From: Cardinalis cardinalis
Lineage: Eukaryota; Chordata; Aves; Passeriformes; Cardinalidae
Assembly: GCA_014549065.1 (NCBI GenBank)
Contig: JACDOX010000105.1
Span: 2,140,406-2,204,405 of the forward strand
Length of the DNA: 64,000 nt
Direction of reading: 5' to 3'
Below the pieces are notes generated by a model. That model saw nothing but the letters and a program-made list of their open reading frames with translations. It was not told the DNA's origin and made no database searches. A program made the translations under genes and the position numbers. Positions 10,831-24,700 of the stretch are shown piece by piece. The stretch's first letter is position 1. The number at the start of each line of letters is the position of its first letter.

Positions 10831-12949
10831 GGCTGCAGCAGGGTGGTGGCACTGAAGGGATAAGGGCTTCTTGGTCAGTATTACTTATCAGTTGCACTAT
10901 TCAGCCCCAATGCATGGTGGATCTCAACCCTCTGCATGAGATGGGAGNTCAAGAGCTAAAAGGGAACATAGCACAGGGAGATGTGGCAGGAAGGAAGAAA
11001 TGGTAATAAGATTATCATGTTTATTCAGTGTCTGGAGTCCTACACGTTCCCAGAAATAATGGAGCACTTGGAGACTTAGAGAGAGGGCTTCAGAGCATGG
11101 CCTGGCTATTTTATCCTGTAGGACCAGCAGATGGCAAAAAGGCCCTAAGGAAACATCAGTCTCTTTGGCTCTATGTCTTCCTAACCCACTGTCCCTGGGT
11201 TTACCTTGCCACAGCCACCACTTGTTCCTCTCCTCTTCCTTTCTGTGGAAGAGAAAACCCTCCTGTGAGCCAGGAATGGGAAGAGAGGGATTGTCCTGTT
11301 CTTCATATGGTGTCTGGGAGACAAACAATTTACCTGACTGAGTGATGACTGAACATCTCTGGACAATCCTCTCTGCAAATGGAGGCTCCAGCATGAAATC
11401 TTCCTTTCATTTGGAATGAAATCTTAATTACATTTTGATTGCAAATTCATGGGAGTAGCACAATGGCTAAAGAACTTAGTATATTATTTGCATATAGTGT
11501 CAGGTATTTTCATTATTTTATTGCTATTACTATGGCAGGATGTCANGCTGTGTGGAAAACCTCTTTCAAAACTTGCTGGCATTACCTATTGATGATTTGT
11601 CACCATCCCTTATGCTTCCCAGTAGTTTTTCCAGAGGAAGGGACTAACCAAATGCTCTGCCCTCACCTCCTGACAGAGCCAGGCAGGTCCTCACTCCTCA
11701 TCCAAACTACTNTGGATAAACACCATCACTGAATCAAGGAGTGCTCAGGCAACCCCTTAACCATGGAGAGAGTTGTGAACGTTGTAGCAAATACCTGGNA
11801 CAAGGACATTCTCCAGCAGCTCAGTATCTGCTCAGCAAACCAACCTCCATGGTGTTGGTCACAGCCCCCAGGGGCTCTGCGAGTAAAGCAGGACCAATGT
11901 GCTGGGCAGAGAGAGGAGTGTTTGTGATGGAGGATCTTTGCCCTCCACACTGCCCAGGGCTGTTGGTGCCACCAAGGTCCCACCTGGCCACTGTGACTTG
12001 TGGCACTGGGAAATGCAGTCAGTTTAATTCAGGTTGTTCTCTCCCAAAAACAAAAATCATNAAAGTACATTAAAATGTGATTTCTTGAATGGTGACCAAC
12101 ATAACAAGCCACCCCAGAGANCTGATTTCCCCAGGCCTCCCCTTCCTGACAGGCAGCTGGAACTGATAAAGCCATAATTGCCCCCTCCACTTCAGAGAGC
12201 ATCATGGGGAGGGGTGGAGAGAGAGCAGCCTCTGTTCTACCTGGGCACAGGANTCTGGTGCAAGGCAGATCTTTGGGTGGAACTGGTGCAAGGGTNTAGA
12301 GAAAACTTGTATTTTAATCAACAAGTATCACAGATATTTATAATACCTGTAAATGCTGTGGTCCCTCTACTTTTCCCAGNCCTGGTGCTGCTGGTCTGCC
12401 AGGTGTTGGTGGAGAGGATGGATCAGAGCTCCATGCTGCTCCTCCATGGCACAGATGAGCAATCAGTGGTTTGGCTGCCAGAGGAGCCCTGGAATCAGGC
12501 TGGTCTCCTAGGAAACAATGGCATTGTTGCCACTGGAACAAACATCCTGGTGGGCCATTTGTGTTTATCTGGTATTTCCATTCTCTGCTGATTAACCCAG
12601 CCAAGTGAGGTCTTCATGTGGTAATTACAGCACAGCTCATTTGTGTGTGTTTTACAATGGTGTTGATATAATCCCACTAGAGCACCCCAAGCATGTGCAA
12701 GGAGTTCCCACCAGAAATCCAAATAATGCCCCAGCACTGCTGACAGCTTAATAACATGACGAAGTTCAGTCTCGCTGGATGTCAGGGACAGGAATGCAGC
12801 TCAGGCTGCTCTGACCTGGAGCTTTCAAAATACTGTACAGTTGAGGCTGAGTGTTTGACAAATAACCTTTTCTTTGCCTGCTCAAATCCATCAGACGCTA
12901 CCAGGTGCCATGGAGAGGCCACATGCCACTGTTAAAATGTTAAATTGAG

Positions 12950-13180
12950 TGGCACAGCCATCGAAAGCTCTGAGGAGGGACATTTATCTTTATTATTATT
13001 GTTATTAATAATGCAGATATTGCTGTGCGTTGCATTCCAAGGTATTTTTGCAGCACTAAATCATCCAAACGCCCATCGACGGCCCTGATAAATCACACAA
13101 TAAACCAAAATTCAATACAGCTGTCAGCCCAGACCCTAAGCAAAATCTCAGTGAGCTTAATTACAAAGTTCAGGCAGAGA
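12950..13180. promoter_or_regulatory. Possible conserved non-coding element
   Basis: This stretch is free of recognised repeats and rich in homeodomain- and GATA/FOX-like words such as TTATTAATAATGC, CCTGATAAATCACACAATAA and GAGCTTAATTACAAAG. The call rests only on composition and motif density, so it is a guess to be tested by alignment. Confidence 0.25.
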
Positions 13181-13340
13181 CTGAGCCTGCTTGAGAGGGG
13201 ACAAGGGGCAGCCTGGCACTGGGACAAGGAGCAGGCTGGCATTGCCACTCCAGGAGCTCAGGGAAGGCTGCATCAGCCCTGTCCTCCCATCCACAGCATC
13301 CCAGCACTGCCACAAGCAGCAAGGTGGGGATAGCTGCTCA

Positions 13341-13555
13341 TGGCAACACCTCTCATTGTTTTCCTCTTTCTGCTCTTTCCACTCTGCTTTACTTCTTCTG
13401 ATTTATTTTAAGGTATTTCTCTCTCNTTGTATTATTTTTTGCTTTTCCTTTTGCTNCTCTCCTTTCCTTCCATCCCTTNTCTTTCCACCATCANTTGCTT
13501 TCTGTCTCACCATCCCTTTCTTGCTCTCTCCCTCTTTTTCCCCTCCTGACCCCCC
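13341..13555. repeat. Pyrimidine-rich tract
   Basis: The plus strand is mostly C and T, ending in CCTCTTTTTCCCCTCCTGAC and a run of seven Cs. It contains three ambiguous bases, which may reflect difficult sequencing. It has no recognisable repeat family. Confidence 0.8.
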
Positions 13556-16500
13556 CATCAAAGCAAGGAAACCGTAACCCAAAGGAAGAACAAGAGTTGA
13601 ACCTGTGCCAACACAATGGGCCAAGAGGCTACATATGGAACCAGCAAATCACAGAGCCATGAAGGATGTTAGTGATTTAAAGTTATGTATATTGAAGTCT
13701 GGATCTTAAAATGAATCCATAATAGTAGAGGTAACTAATGGAGAGACTTAACTGACAGCAAGCAGAATTTTTTTCTCTAACATTGTTATGTTCCCACAAA
13801 CTCCTCTTTTCCTGTCCCCACCCTTCCCCTGCTCCCCTTTCTGATTAGTTCAACATCCACNCTGACAATGAAAAGCTAAAGCTGCTTTATGAATAAAGAT
13901 TTTACCCTATACACCATAAATATGAGTGCTGGTTGCAGAGCAAGGCATCCCACTGGCTCCAACATCTGTGGGGCTCTCCCTGGGGAATCATGCCAGTGGC
14001 AAGGGATGGGGAATATTCCCAGCAGGGCAGGCAGGCATCACAACTCTGGCTGTGGTGTGATAAATAACTTTCTGAGGACTTGGGATTCAGCAGAGATGTG
14101 GTGCCACAGCCAGCTGGTCCTGTGGTGGCTCAAATCCCAGCTGCACTGATTTTNTGCCATCATTAAGGATGACAAGGGAAAACCAGACTGAATGCTGCTC
14201 AAAGGGATGTCACTGCACGTGTGTGCATGTATGGATAGGTGTGCATATGTGTAAAAACATTTTACAAAGCACAACTACAGCAAAACTTTACTATAATTGC
14301 AAAGTCACTCCAAAGTCAAGAAAGATCAAATATTGATCATCTGCCCCAAATTTGCTGTGTTTTATATTCAAGCTTCATGGTGGCACTGGGACCTGAGGCA
14401 ACAGCTGAGGGGCAGGAGCTTCTGAGCAGTCACAGCTGCACGTGGGACTGCAACCCAAATACCTGCCTTTCCTACTTGGTGGATATATGTATAAAAATTT
14501 ATACGTTTTTATATATAAATACATAAATATGCATGTGTAGCTTGGCTCAGGCCATCTAGTACCCTCCCAAATTAACCTTTGAAATCAGCTGGAAGCTCAT
14601 TTGTCCAGGGGTTGTTTCTAGCCAGCCATTTGCAGGCAGCTATTCAGTTGAGGAGGGTAAACCAGAGGTTGGGAGTGATCCCAGTACAGTGAATTTATTG
14701 GTACAGCAGTTCCCTGAAATCACAGCCCAGTGTGAAAATCACATCTTTAATAGGTGAAACAGAGCATCCAAAGTGAAAACTCATCTCTGAAGTTTTCAGT
14801 TTTGGTTCCCCACACTGTGAAACATCATCCTCTGCCCNTTGGGGACACAAGAAGTGATCTGGTGAATGTTTGTGAGAGGCAGTTACAAACAACGCTGCTG
14901 CAGAGAGCACATGATACTGTGATTGTTTTAAAGAGTTTCCAAACAGGCTGAGCAATAAGGAATAAAGAAGGTCCAGCACCACTCTGTGCCAAGAAAACAA
15001 ATTGCATCACCCATTGAGGGCCCTGACGGGGCAGGAGCTGTGCAGGATGTGGTGCATGAGCTGATGAAAGCTGGTACCACAACCCGTCCACACCAGGAGT
15101 TGGATGAGGATTACACGGGTGACCTGAACTCCAGCAGGTTCTTCAAAGTCCTTCCCTTGGCACCAATAATGTTCTTTAATGTTGTTTTAACAAAAGATTA
15201 AGGGAAGGGGGACTTCTTGCAATAAGTTCTTTCTCACACTTCCCAATGAATGTACTTCTGTCCAGCTTTTCCCAAAACCTGTGGCTTTCAGTGCAAGGGA
15301 ACCAGAAGAAAACCCCTCTGTTATCTCTGCTTGAAAATTCAGGAGCATAAGGGTTACAAGACTTACGTGTATGCTAAAGAAAACACCCTTTCTTCTTGTT
15401 TTTGGCAGTTTAGACTATTCAAACTGCTGCACCTTCTTCCCTATGGCATTAAATTTCCCTTTTGCATTCTGCAATGCTGATTTAGGGAAAAACTCAAAGA
15501 GATTAAAGTCCCTGGGGTGTACACACAACACCCAAGAGAGAAGAGTTTTGTTTCCCTCTAGCTACTGAACAACAGGGCGGGTTGGAAATTGGCCACAAGC
15601 CACTGGCATGGCCATGCTGGGCTCTGGGATGGTGGAGGAGTCAGTTCCAGTCCTGCTGAGGAGTGACCAGACTGTGGGTTTTCCTTTTCCTCCAGGCTCC
15701 TCCAGAGAAAGGCTAGATCCTGTCAGCGGTGGCTGAATACTGGCCAGATTGTGGGGCATGTGGGTATAGCCTATATTTATTTTTTTTAAGTATATATTTG
15801 TTTGATGTTTTGCAAGCATCTGCTTAAGATTTCTGTGCTTATCTAACGGGAGGAAAGAGGCCATTCTTCCCAAAGCCAATTCAGTGCAAGAAAATGTCAT
15901 AACACTGCTGGGCCCCTTCGTTTCATCCTTCGCCAGAGGGACTCCATAGTTCCTCTGCTGCTCCTTGGAAAGCCAAGAAGCAAAGGCTGGCAATTAAAGG
16001 CATCTGCTGGGCTCATGAAAGGAAAGGCATGCATGAGATATGAAGGATGGATGACACCTGAAATGTCTAAACTCTTGTCTGGCACAGACTGGACTGATTG
16101 CAGCATGTCGAGCAGGACATGTGGAGTGTTACGTCAGGTAGTCAGATAAAAAAGAAAACCCAAACTAAACCCTCCTTGACAAAGCTTTGCCCCACCCCGT
16201 CGCTGAAGGAAGAGGTGCCAGCAGCTCCGTGGAGCCTATCAAGGACTTTATTTTTTACATATCAAGCAGGGAGAGACAGCAGTACAAATCCCCATCAGAG
16301 AAAGCGATTACCTGGGTAGAAGTGAATTTTCAGAGACTGAACGAATAAAAAAATGACCAGCAGCAGTGAGACATTGCTGTGGAAAGGGGAAAGCTTTGGC
16401 TTTGCTCAGAGCAAATGCGTAAGGAATGATAAAATAAAGACAGGAAAAGTCATAAGTGATCCAGGTTGTTACTCACCCCATTTTTCATCATTCAGATCCG

Positions 16501-16740
16501 CAATCACAATCACTTATGCACAGAAGCCACTTATTTTACACAGTGCCTAATGGATCTGATGCACTCAGTTTTACTACTGTCAAACATCACTCAGANCAGT
16601 GTCCAGAGAGCCTGAGACCTGTGTTAGGTTTTTTTGTACAACGAGAGGGGACAGAGCTATAGCGAATAATTTTTAATTAAGTAAACTACAAAACCACCAG
16701 TGTCAAACATTTTTTNTGTATGATCAGTAGGTCAAACCTC

Positions 16741-16789
16741 AAAGGCTGGGGCTCCTGGCAGCCCAACCAGCCAGGAGCCCCAACCCTTT
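16741..16789. repeat. GC-rich hairpin
   Basis: Arms at 16741-16759 and 16769-16789 pair through GGGGCTCCTGGC and GCCAGGAGCCCC, extended by AAAGG and CCTTT with one bulge. The loop is about 10 bases. It is the first of two hairpins lying 21 bases apart. Confidence 0.85.
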
Positions 16790-16809
16790 ATTCAGTAAAT
16801 AATTANTTA

Positions 16810-16868
16810 TTGAATTATTCAGTACTGATCACTGTCAGAGATACAGTGGTCAGTTTTGAATAACTCAA
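16810..16868. repeat. 26-base inverted repeat with 7-base loop
   Basis: Arms 16810-16835 and 16843-16868 match at about 22 of 26 positions, with the stem tip GATCACTGT / ACAGTGGTC. The loop is CAGAGAT. The geometry is similar to a short hairpin RNA precursor or a collapsed palindromic transposon. Confidence 0.85.
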
Positions 16869-19800
16869 TACTCATCAGATTCAGATACTCATCAGGATGG
16901 AGCAGTCTCATATCTGTGGTTCTGGCATGACAGTGACATGATGGAGCTGTGCTAGGTGTGTGTTTTTACAGCAGTGTTCCCATCAGCCATAGCACTGCAC
17001 AACAACCCTCAGCANCTGAGTGAAGACCAAAGCTGAACTTCCATTCAGGACTGGCTACAAACTAAGCAAAAAAAAACCCAAAAAAAGTATTTATTAATTC
17101 TTTTATATATCTGATGGCAATTTTTTCAGATTCCCTGGTTTTCTTTCATGCTCCCATGACTGGAGAGAAAGGGAAAGACCTCATCTGCTATGAAGGTGCA
17201 CCTGGGTGTTTGCACATTTAGAAGTCAGTCCAAAAGCAATCAGCCAAGGCTCTGGATTTGTAATGTGCTGGACAAGTGAAATGGAATTTCAGCATTAGTT
17301 TGAGCAGAAACATTAGGCTGGCACTTGCCACCTTGGGTCTGGAGAATTTGAAACAGATGCCCATTTTTATATCATGCACAACAGCAAAAGAGATGTGGTA
17401 CAAGAGCAATGCAGCACTAGAGAGATGTGACCNTTGGGTACAATGTTTGGGACCAGAAGAGAAGTTGATATGTAAATTCAGAGAAATCCTGTTTGTTCCC
17501 CTCCAGCTGCAGCTGTTGGATGATGAGCTCTTGTTGTTTCAGATGGAGTGTGATTCCCTGTCATTTGCTATGAGAGGATTCTGAGCTTCTTTATCTAAAG
17601 CACCTCTGGAACTGGTTTGCTTTGGGGAAGCTAAATTCAAAGTTCTGTGCTGGAATTCAATTGACAATACTTCACATTTGTGTATTGTAATCCCAGAAAG
17701 GACACCCTGGAGCCAAGGAACCCAGCCCTCCTGTGGCTGNGTCTAATCTCTCACAGCAGAAACAATATAAGAAATGAAGCAAATGGAAACCTACTTCCTC
17801 ACGGACTTTCTCTCAGCCCTGGTATTTTGGGACTTCTTGACTTGGATATTGCTTCCAAAGTTTCATGTTTAACAACACTTCTGGATCTACTCTTCAGGAA
17901 GTTGAACCCCATACTCATTTTGATCTGCACAGCATCATCCAGCAAAGGGCTCCAAAGTTTAATTACACACTGTGTAAAAAGGCTTTTCTTTCTGATTGCT
18001 TTAAACTTGCTGCTTGATTATTTCATTAGGAACACANACTGTNNGATATGAGAAATAGTGAATGGTCACACCCCATTTCACCCCTCCATTATTTTATAGA
18101 TGTATATTATAATCACACCAGTTCTCATATCCCAATCTTAGAATAAGGGATAAATATAGCTGTATTCAAACTCTGAGCACACATTTGGTTTTTTGCAGGC
18201 AAAGAAAAGTTGCCTGTTTAAAAAAAAATTAACAAAATTAAACAAAGTTCCACAATAACCCAATGAGAAAATAAACCACTTTTATTCAAATTATAAGGTG
18301 TTAATCACTCTTGGAATATAATTATAAACAGCTCAATTCAGGAAGGTGGGTTTCTTCATTTAACACATACTCATTCGAAAGATACAAAAGAAGTATTTGC
18401 TTATATATTCAAAAGCTTAAAATGAAACAATGAGCAGATACTTTTTTGTGTTTAAAAATTAAATTTAACTCTTTCTTCAATAATAAAATATACTACCTAT
18501 TATACAAAAAGGACAGTATTTTATTCACAGTTGACAGAGTCTCACAATCATAATATTAAACGTGAACTGCAGACATTTTAATTATATTTTTCCTATTATT
18601 ACAGATTATGAGGGTTAGAGCAGCACACAAAGGCCCTAATCAGGGTCCTGTCATGTAAAGAGCTGCACATGCAGAGAACAAGTACAGAGTTCCTACCCGA
18701 AGAGGTTGCACTCTAATCTAANATTGCACATTAAGAGAGGATGTTCCTTGACTGAAAAACACAAGTACACAAAGGAATCCTGGCTTGCTTTCTTATCTGG
18801 TGGAGACCTCTGGATACACAGTTACTTTTCACTGTCAGACACTATAAAATAGTTGTTTACAAATAAATTACTTTCCTTTGAAACTTACCAGGTCTGNATT
18901 TAAAGGTAATTCCTGATTTTTCCATGAGTTTCACATCTTGCTTTTAGCCCAGTAATTCAGGTGCAAGTCCTGAAGCCATTAGCCATTTCTGTGATTAATG
19001 ACATTTTGGAAGAGAAAATCCAGTCATGTGAACTNGGGTCTGGATCAGTAGCTAAAAATTTAAGCGTCCTTTCAAATGAGCTCTTTTTTGCCTGTATGAT
19101 GCCCTGAAGAGGTACCATGTCTGATCATCATGTCATGGTTCACTGCCCAAATTTTGCCTTTGAATATCAGTGCAGGTCTAAGCAACTATGGGACTGTTGG
19201 GGCACAGGTTGCTCACACACTGATAGGAAACTTGTCCAAATATCTATTAAGACTTCCAGACTGGTTCCTGCTATCCTCTCTCAGTGGGCTCCCCTTCCTC
19301 TCTTTCAACCTCAGACCTCCTCAAAGTAACCAGAACTGTGCTCCAGATGAGTCAGGATTTGAAAACTAGTAGGTTTTGGAGGGCAAAAAAGCACTTCTGC
19401 TCACCTCCAAATCTTATTCTGCAACTCNGTTTTGATCTTCAGGCTTTAGAACTGAAAATGGGTTACAAAAAGAAATCTATTGATAACAAAATCATAATTT
19501 TCTAGGATATACACAGCAGGACCCTTCATTAAAAAAAATGGAAAGGAAAAAAGGGAGCAAAAGGGGGTTTTTCATAGCTCTGAGGGTTTGCAGAGATGAG
19601 GGCCTGTTCTCCAGGAACCAAACCAAGCAGCTGTTGGGAACTTGTTATTGCCTCTGAAAACACAGACAGGAGTAAAAACTGTCAGGTTTGCACCAGGAAA
19701 GAGGGTTGGGTTGGGGAATGGGGTTTTTCATCCCAAATTCTTACAGTCAATAATGCCCAGCCATTTCCATCATTAAACAACACAACACACTCCTGATTTC

Positions 19801-19974
19801 TTTGAAACACAAGGCTTGGAAACACAACGGCATTGGAAATGAGAAGTGAGGCAGCAGCAGGGCAGCTCAGTGCACTTAAGGGAACATTTTTAAGCCATTT
19901 AGCAGGAGTTTATTGCTCCAGCACTGGAGGCTTTGAGCATTCAAGCACGACAGGGTGTGCATTGTTGTGCCAGA

Positions 19975-20240
19975 ACTGCCCGCCCTGGGTGTGTGTGGCG
20001 TGGGGCAAGGGGCCAAGGGCTGTGTTTAAACGCACCCGCACGAGAAATGTGATTTAGGCAGAACAAAGCACGCTCCTGTTGTGCCTCCCCGTGATTATAA
20101 AATAGATCTGTGTCATTATAAATAGAAAATGACTGGTGACAAAGATGCTGCTTTGACTCACTTCTGAGGCCAAGCTCCTTCGCTGCGGTTCCTGATGTCA
20201 GACCAATTTAGCGGCTGCGCTGCAGGCGAACGCGTCTGGT
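19975..20240. promoter_or_regulatory. CpG-enriched patch, possible regulatory element
   Basis: CpG-containing words cluster here, including AAACGCACCCGCACGAG near 20030 and GCGGCTGCGCTGCAGGCGAA near 20211, within AT-rich surroundings. No open frame or repeat explains them. It could be a conserved enhancer or a small decayed CpG island. Confidence 0.3.
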
Positions 20241-21753
20241 TTGGGGTTAGCCAGTCCACATCTCATGATGGCTTAATCTCATTTTAAAACAGCAGGGGAT
20301 TCACTGGGGTCCTTTGCAAGCATCACTCCCTCACCCAAGGACGGCTCTGAACGCCTTCAAAACTCGCTGTGCCCACTGCAAGGCTCGGATTGCTAAATAC
20401 CAAATTACCTTGCCCTCCAAGGGACTGCCAAACTGTCGGGGTCTGTGAAGTTGAGATCCTGCTTCCACACAACTAATGGTGTGGTTCTTGTTTATTCTAG
20501 TGGGAACCAAATCAAAGACACAGAAATAATAGCACTGTTTCAAAAGTGTAAGGTTTCCTCCTTATGCCACTTTCCATCCCAACAAACTTCACAGCATTAT
20601 TAAATTAAATAATGCAGATAAATACTCTGAATATATATATATGTATGTGTAGATATAGTTTTTATGTTGTACAATAAGTAATTTTTAAAAAACCAAAAAA
20701 CCAAACACAAACCCCAAAAACCCAAACCAGAAACTAGAACTGAAGCCTCTACTGCAGTATATGGAATATTCTGCTCATTTACTCCTAAGCATGCACCTTA
20801 AAAATACCTGCAATCTTTCTACTTCAATAATTTANTCAGAATCCCACTTACATTAGTATTTTATACCACAGTTCATTCCCAAAACTGGAGATAACCTCTC
20901 ATTTCCTGAAAGCTCTTAAAAACTTTTTTAATGAAAGAGTAGAGAAATCTGCTGTTTGCAAATTCTACTTACTTATTGCTAACTTCCAAACTAAAGTAGT
21001 TAATTTAATGAAGGACGAAAAAAAAAAGGAGTGAAAAAGAAAACTACTAATTTGGTGCCCGTAGCCATTTCCCAAATTCTTCAGAGTTTATGGACCTAGA
21101 GAGACAGGGAAAGAGCAATTTCTCAGCAGTGCAGCAGAATAGGCCAAAATGACCCTGTGAAACCCAAGCAATGCTGGGAATTAAAGGATGCTCACTCCTG
21201 TTATGGTTTTACACTGCAAACTGCTTTTAGGGCTCCCAGTAGTACCCATTAGCAATAGCCAAGCTTTTCTGTTTTAATTTAATTTAATTTCCACCAACAA
21301 ATTCCACCCTGTGGTGAGAATTGACAGTATCATGTTGAGAACCATTAAAGCATATTTGGATTGTTTTTAGTCCGTGTATACATTAAAAAAAAAAAAAAAT
21401 CCCCCACCCTTCTTAGTTTTCTTTAGAGAAGCCACTTCATAATAAGAGTGAGGCAGACACAATGGAGGCATCGTTGTGCTGTGAGATACNACCACAGGGG
21501 GTGTGGCTGGAGATACAGCAGAACATGCCTTGGCATTGCACTGCCAGCACAGCCTGGGCCCTGCTCCACTCTGAATCCCCCACAGGACCAGAGCAGAGCC
21601 TGGCAGCACTGCTCATGTCCCTGCAGTTACCACCTGGCGTCCTTCTTCTGCACTAAGAACCTTTATACCCCTCTGCCTCCTCTTCTCCCTGAGTGTTCTC
21701 TGCTCTCTCTGCACTCGAAACATCTTCATGCTTATGCCACCTTTGGCTTTACT

Positions 21754-21791
21754 GGGAATTCCTATTGGGAATTCCCCCACTGGGAATTCTG
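21754..21791. promoter_or_regulatory. Three GGGAATTC repeats resembling NF-kB sites
   Basis: GGGAATTCCT at 21754, GGGAATTCCC at 21767 and GGGAATTCTG at 21782 lie 13 and 15 bases apart. The middle one is a perfect palindromic NF-kB consensus. They may simply be a small tandem duplication. Confidence 0.35.
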
Positions 21792-24700
21792 CCACCAGAT
21801 TTCAAAGGGAAGAGAATAATGCCCTTCATTAATACAGGCTTTTCTATCATGGTTTTTAGGCCCCTCTCCAGGCAGGCAGGCAAGCAAGCACATGTTTAAC
21901 ATTAAACACACCAGTAGTCCCTGTTCACATGCTGCAAGCTAGAAATGCTCATTAGTGCTGGATCACGGCTCCAGCTGAGCTCCAACACCTCAGCCAGGGA
22001 GGCAGGCTGGAGGAAAGGTGGCCCTCAAACCTTTCACCATGGCTGCACCATCACTGGTGGAGCAGTTTTGGCCCCTCCAGAGGGTGGTGGGTCCCCTTGG
22101 CAGCAGAGGCACAACCCGCTGAGCTGTGACAATGCCACCATTCAGAGCTGCTTAGCTGATGAGCACAGCTCAAATCCACNGCATTCAAACGCATCCTTGG
22201 GAGTGTTTTCAGGATTAGCATCCCTCCAGAGAATGGTGAAAGGGGAATGAGCTGGGGCAACAGGGGAATAAGATGATTGCTGTGGTCTGTGAGAGGCTGC
22301 TGAGTCCTGAGTGGGGATCGCCTGAGGGGTTACATGGGATTCTTTGGGCTTTTTGGTCATGTGTTAAAAAATGGACTTGTCAAGATTTGGAAAACAGAAC
22401 TGGATGGGGTTTCTGGGCTTTTCCGGGGCTGAGTGTTGTTTGGAATGTGGGACAAGGGAATAAAGCATCTTNAGGCTCTCTGCTTTCCCTGCACGTGAGC
22501 TGGAAGGGGAGAAAAGGGAGCAGGACTCCTCATTTCACTGCTGAGCACTGAGTGGGCTGTCCTAGCTCAGTGTCCAAGCCAGCAGAGCCCTCCTGAAAGA
22601 AGGAAATGGGAAATCTGTGACTCAGAGGGAACATGTCTACTACCTGAGAGAAACCCCCAGGCAAAGCCACCTTCAACATGCTGCCTTGCTCATGTCTGCN
22701 CTGAAATTCAAAGTCCAGACTAAACAGTCACTTAACTCTTGGTTAAAGGATCCCAGATAAAAAGACACAATTTTTAAAATTATTTTAATGCTGTTTTCTC
22801 AAAAAAAAAAAAATCATTACCTCCTTCAACTTCTCAACAAGTATAAACCTCCCAGGTTTCTTGCCTCCTTCGGAATTACTAAGTCATTGCAGACATCAAA
22901 ATTAATGAAGAGATGAAAGATTCAGCAGAGAGGCAAAATCTTACTGGAAAAATAGTTCTAATATAAAAAACAATTCAAGAATAATGAATATGTTTAGAAA
23001 AGTAGTAAACAAAGACAAATTTCCTGATGCTTAAAAGAATACACATGAAGGAGGACACAAGACCTAGGGGTTATTTTTTCTTTAAAACACTAATTTATTT
23101 TTTTTTAAAATAATGCTTCCAACCAGTGCTTCTGGTTTTACAGGAGTGTAATTTCCACTGGCTAAAATTTAGTAGTACTTTCAACTCAGCTTTTCAGCCA
23201 AACTCAGGTGATGCAGACAGGGGGCTTCATCCCACCAGATGGAAGAGCTACACTAAAACACATTTCCCCTGTGCCCATCCAGGAGAATCCTGCTACTTCT
23301 CACTGAGGAAATGGTTATGGCTAACTTGGAGCTGAATTTGAGCACAGACAAGAGAGGGAGAAAGGTGTTTAGGGGTTAAAATAAAATAAATATATATTTA
23401 AAATAAATAGTATGTGCAATTCAGCTGAACTTTCTTGTAGGAAACAAAATTGTCTATTTTCTCTGTGCTACAGACTTTCATTTGCCCTGGCAGTGGCTTT
23501 TCAGCTGATGGAACCAGAGGAGTACCCAGTAGTTCTATATTCCACACTAGACCTGATAAAGCAATATCATGACATGATTTCTATAGGAAAAAAAAAGTTT
23601 CTTAGAAGCCCTGGTATAAATAGACTTTAAAAAGAGACTTTAGTCCTACCTGTGCTGCAAAATGACCTCTGGGCAATTCAAAGAGCTCTAACAGAGAATA
23701 AGGGTAACTAATCTATGGGAGCCTCAAGAACTCCCATACCACTGCTAATAGAAGAAAAATCAATATTCCTTCCAATATGAATGGAGTGTTGGATTGACTG
23801 AGCAGGGAGCTTTGAAATAAATATCTAAGAAATGTTTGGATGAAATGGACATCTTCACAGACATTTGGTCTGCATTTCTGAAATGTAGATGATTAAATCC
23901 ACATTGTTGGCTTCTTCCCTCTCTGCACTATGTCTTTCTTTACATCTTACAAAAAAATTTATGAACAAAGTTATTGTAAATCTGCAATGTCTGTCTTGTC
24001 ATTTAGATTCTTTTCAGAAATGCTGCCTTGCCAATGTAGATATACAATTCTGTATGATTAATATTTATTACTTATAATTCTAAATNCAATGGAAGGTCAC
24101 CAAAAATGCCTAAAAGAGTCTGGAGCCCTTTACAGTCTCATTGGTGATGGATCCTGAGCCTTGAGAACTGAGCTCAAAATCTTAGCAAAACACTTTTCTA
24201 TGTAGGATTTCCAGTATTTCCTGCTTCTGGCAATGGATGAAGCCAAGAAGCACAAAGGTGAGTGAAAGTTACAGATCTGAAAACATGAGCTTGGATTTCA
24301 AACCCAAACAAAGGTCAGGGAATGCCTGAACCTGTCCATGATCTTGGATCAGCCTATAATAGAGTTATGAGTAAAATGCAAAGTTAGGATGCAGAGTGAG
24401 ACTTGAATTCAGACAGAACTGGCACTGTAGATGAAAATTTCTCCNTTTTCCTCTAATTTCTAATATCCATCATTATAGTTTATCTAGATATTTTGGAATA
24501 CCGAGTGAAAAAATGAATCTATTTAAGGATATGTTTTTTGCAATTTATTGAAAAGAAATTAGCCTGGAGACTTTTGATTTTATCATGAAATCTTGAAAAG
24601 TTTTTAAGAACATGCAAATCATCTCAGAAAAAGCTCATTGCATTTATAGATTTTTTTTTTCTTACATAAGCCTAACCATTTTTAAACATAAGTTTTAAAA

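Noticed and set aside
10924..11394. A 156-codon open frame on the minus strand
   Set aside because: It contains an ambiguous base, has no domain, and overlaps another frame of similar length on the other strand.
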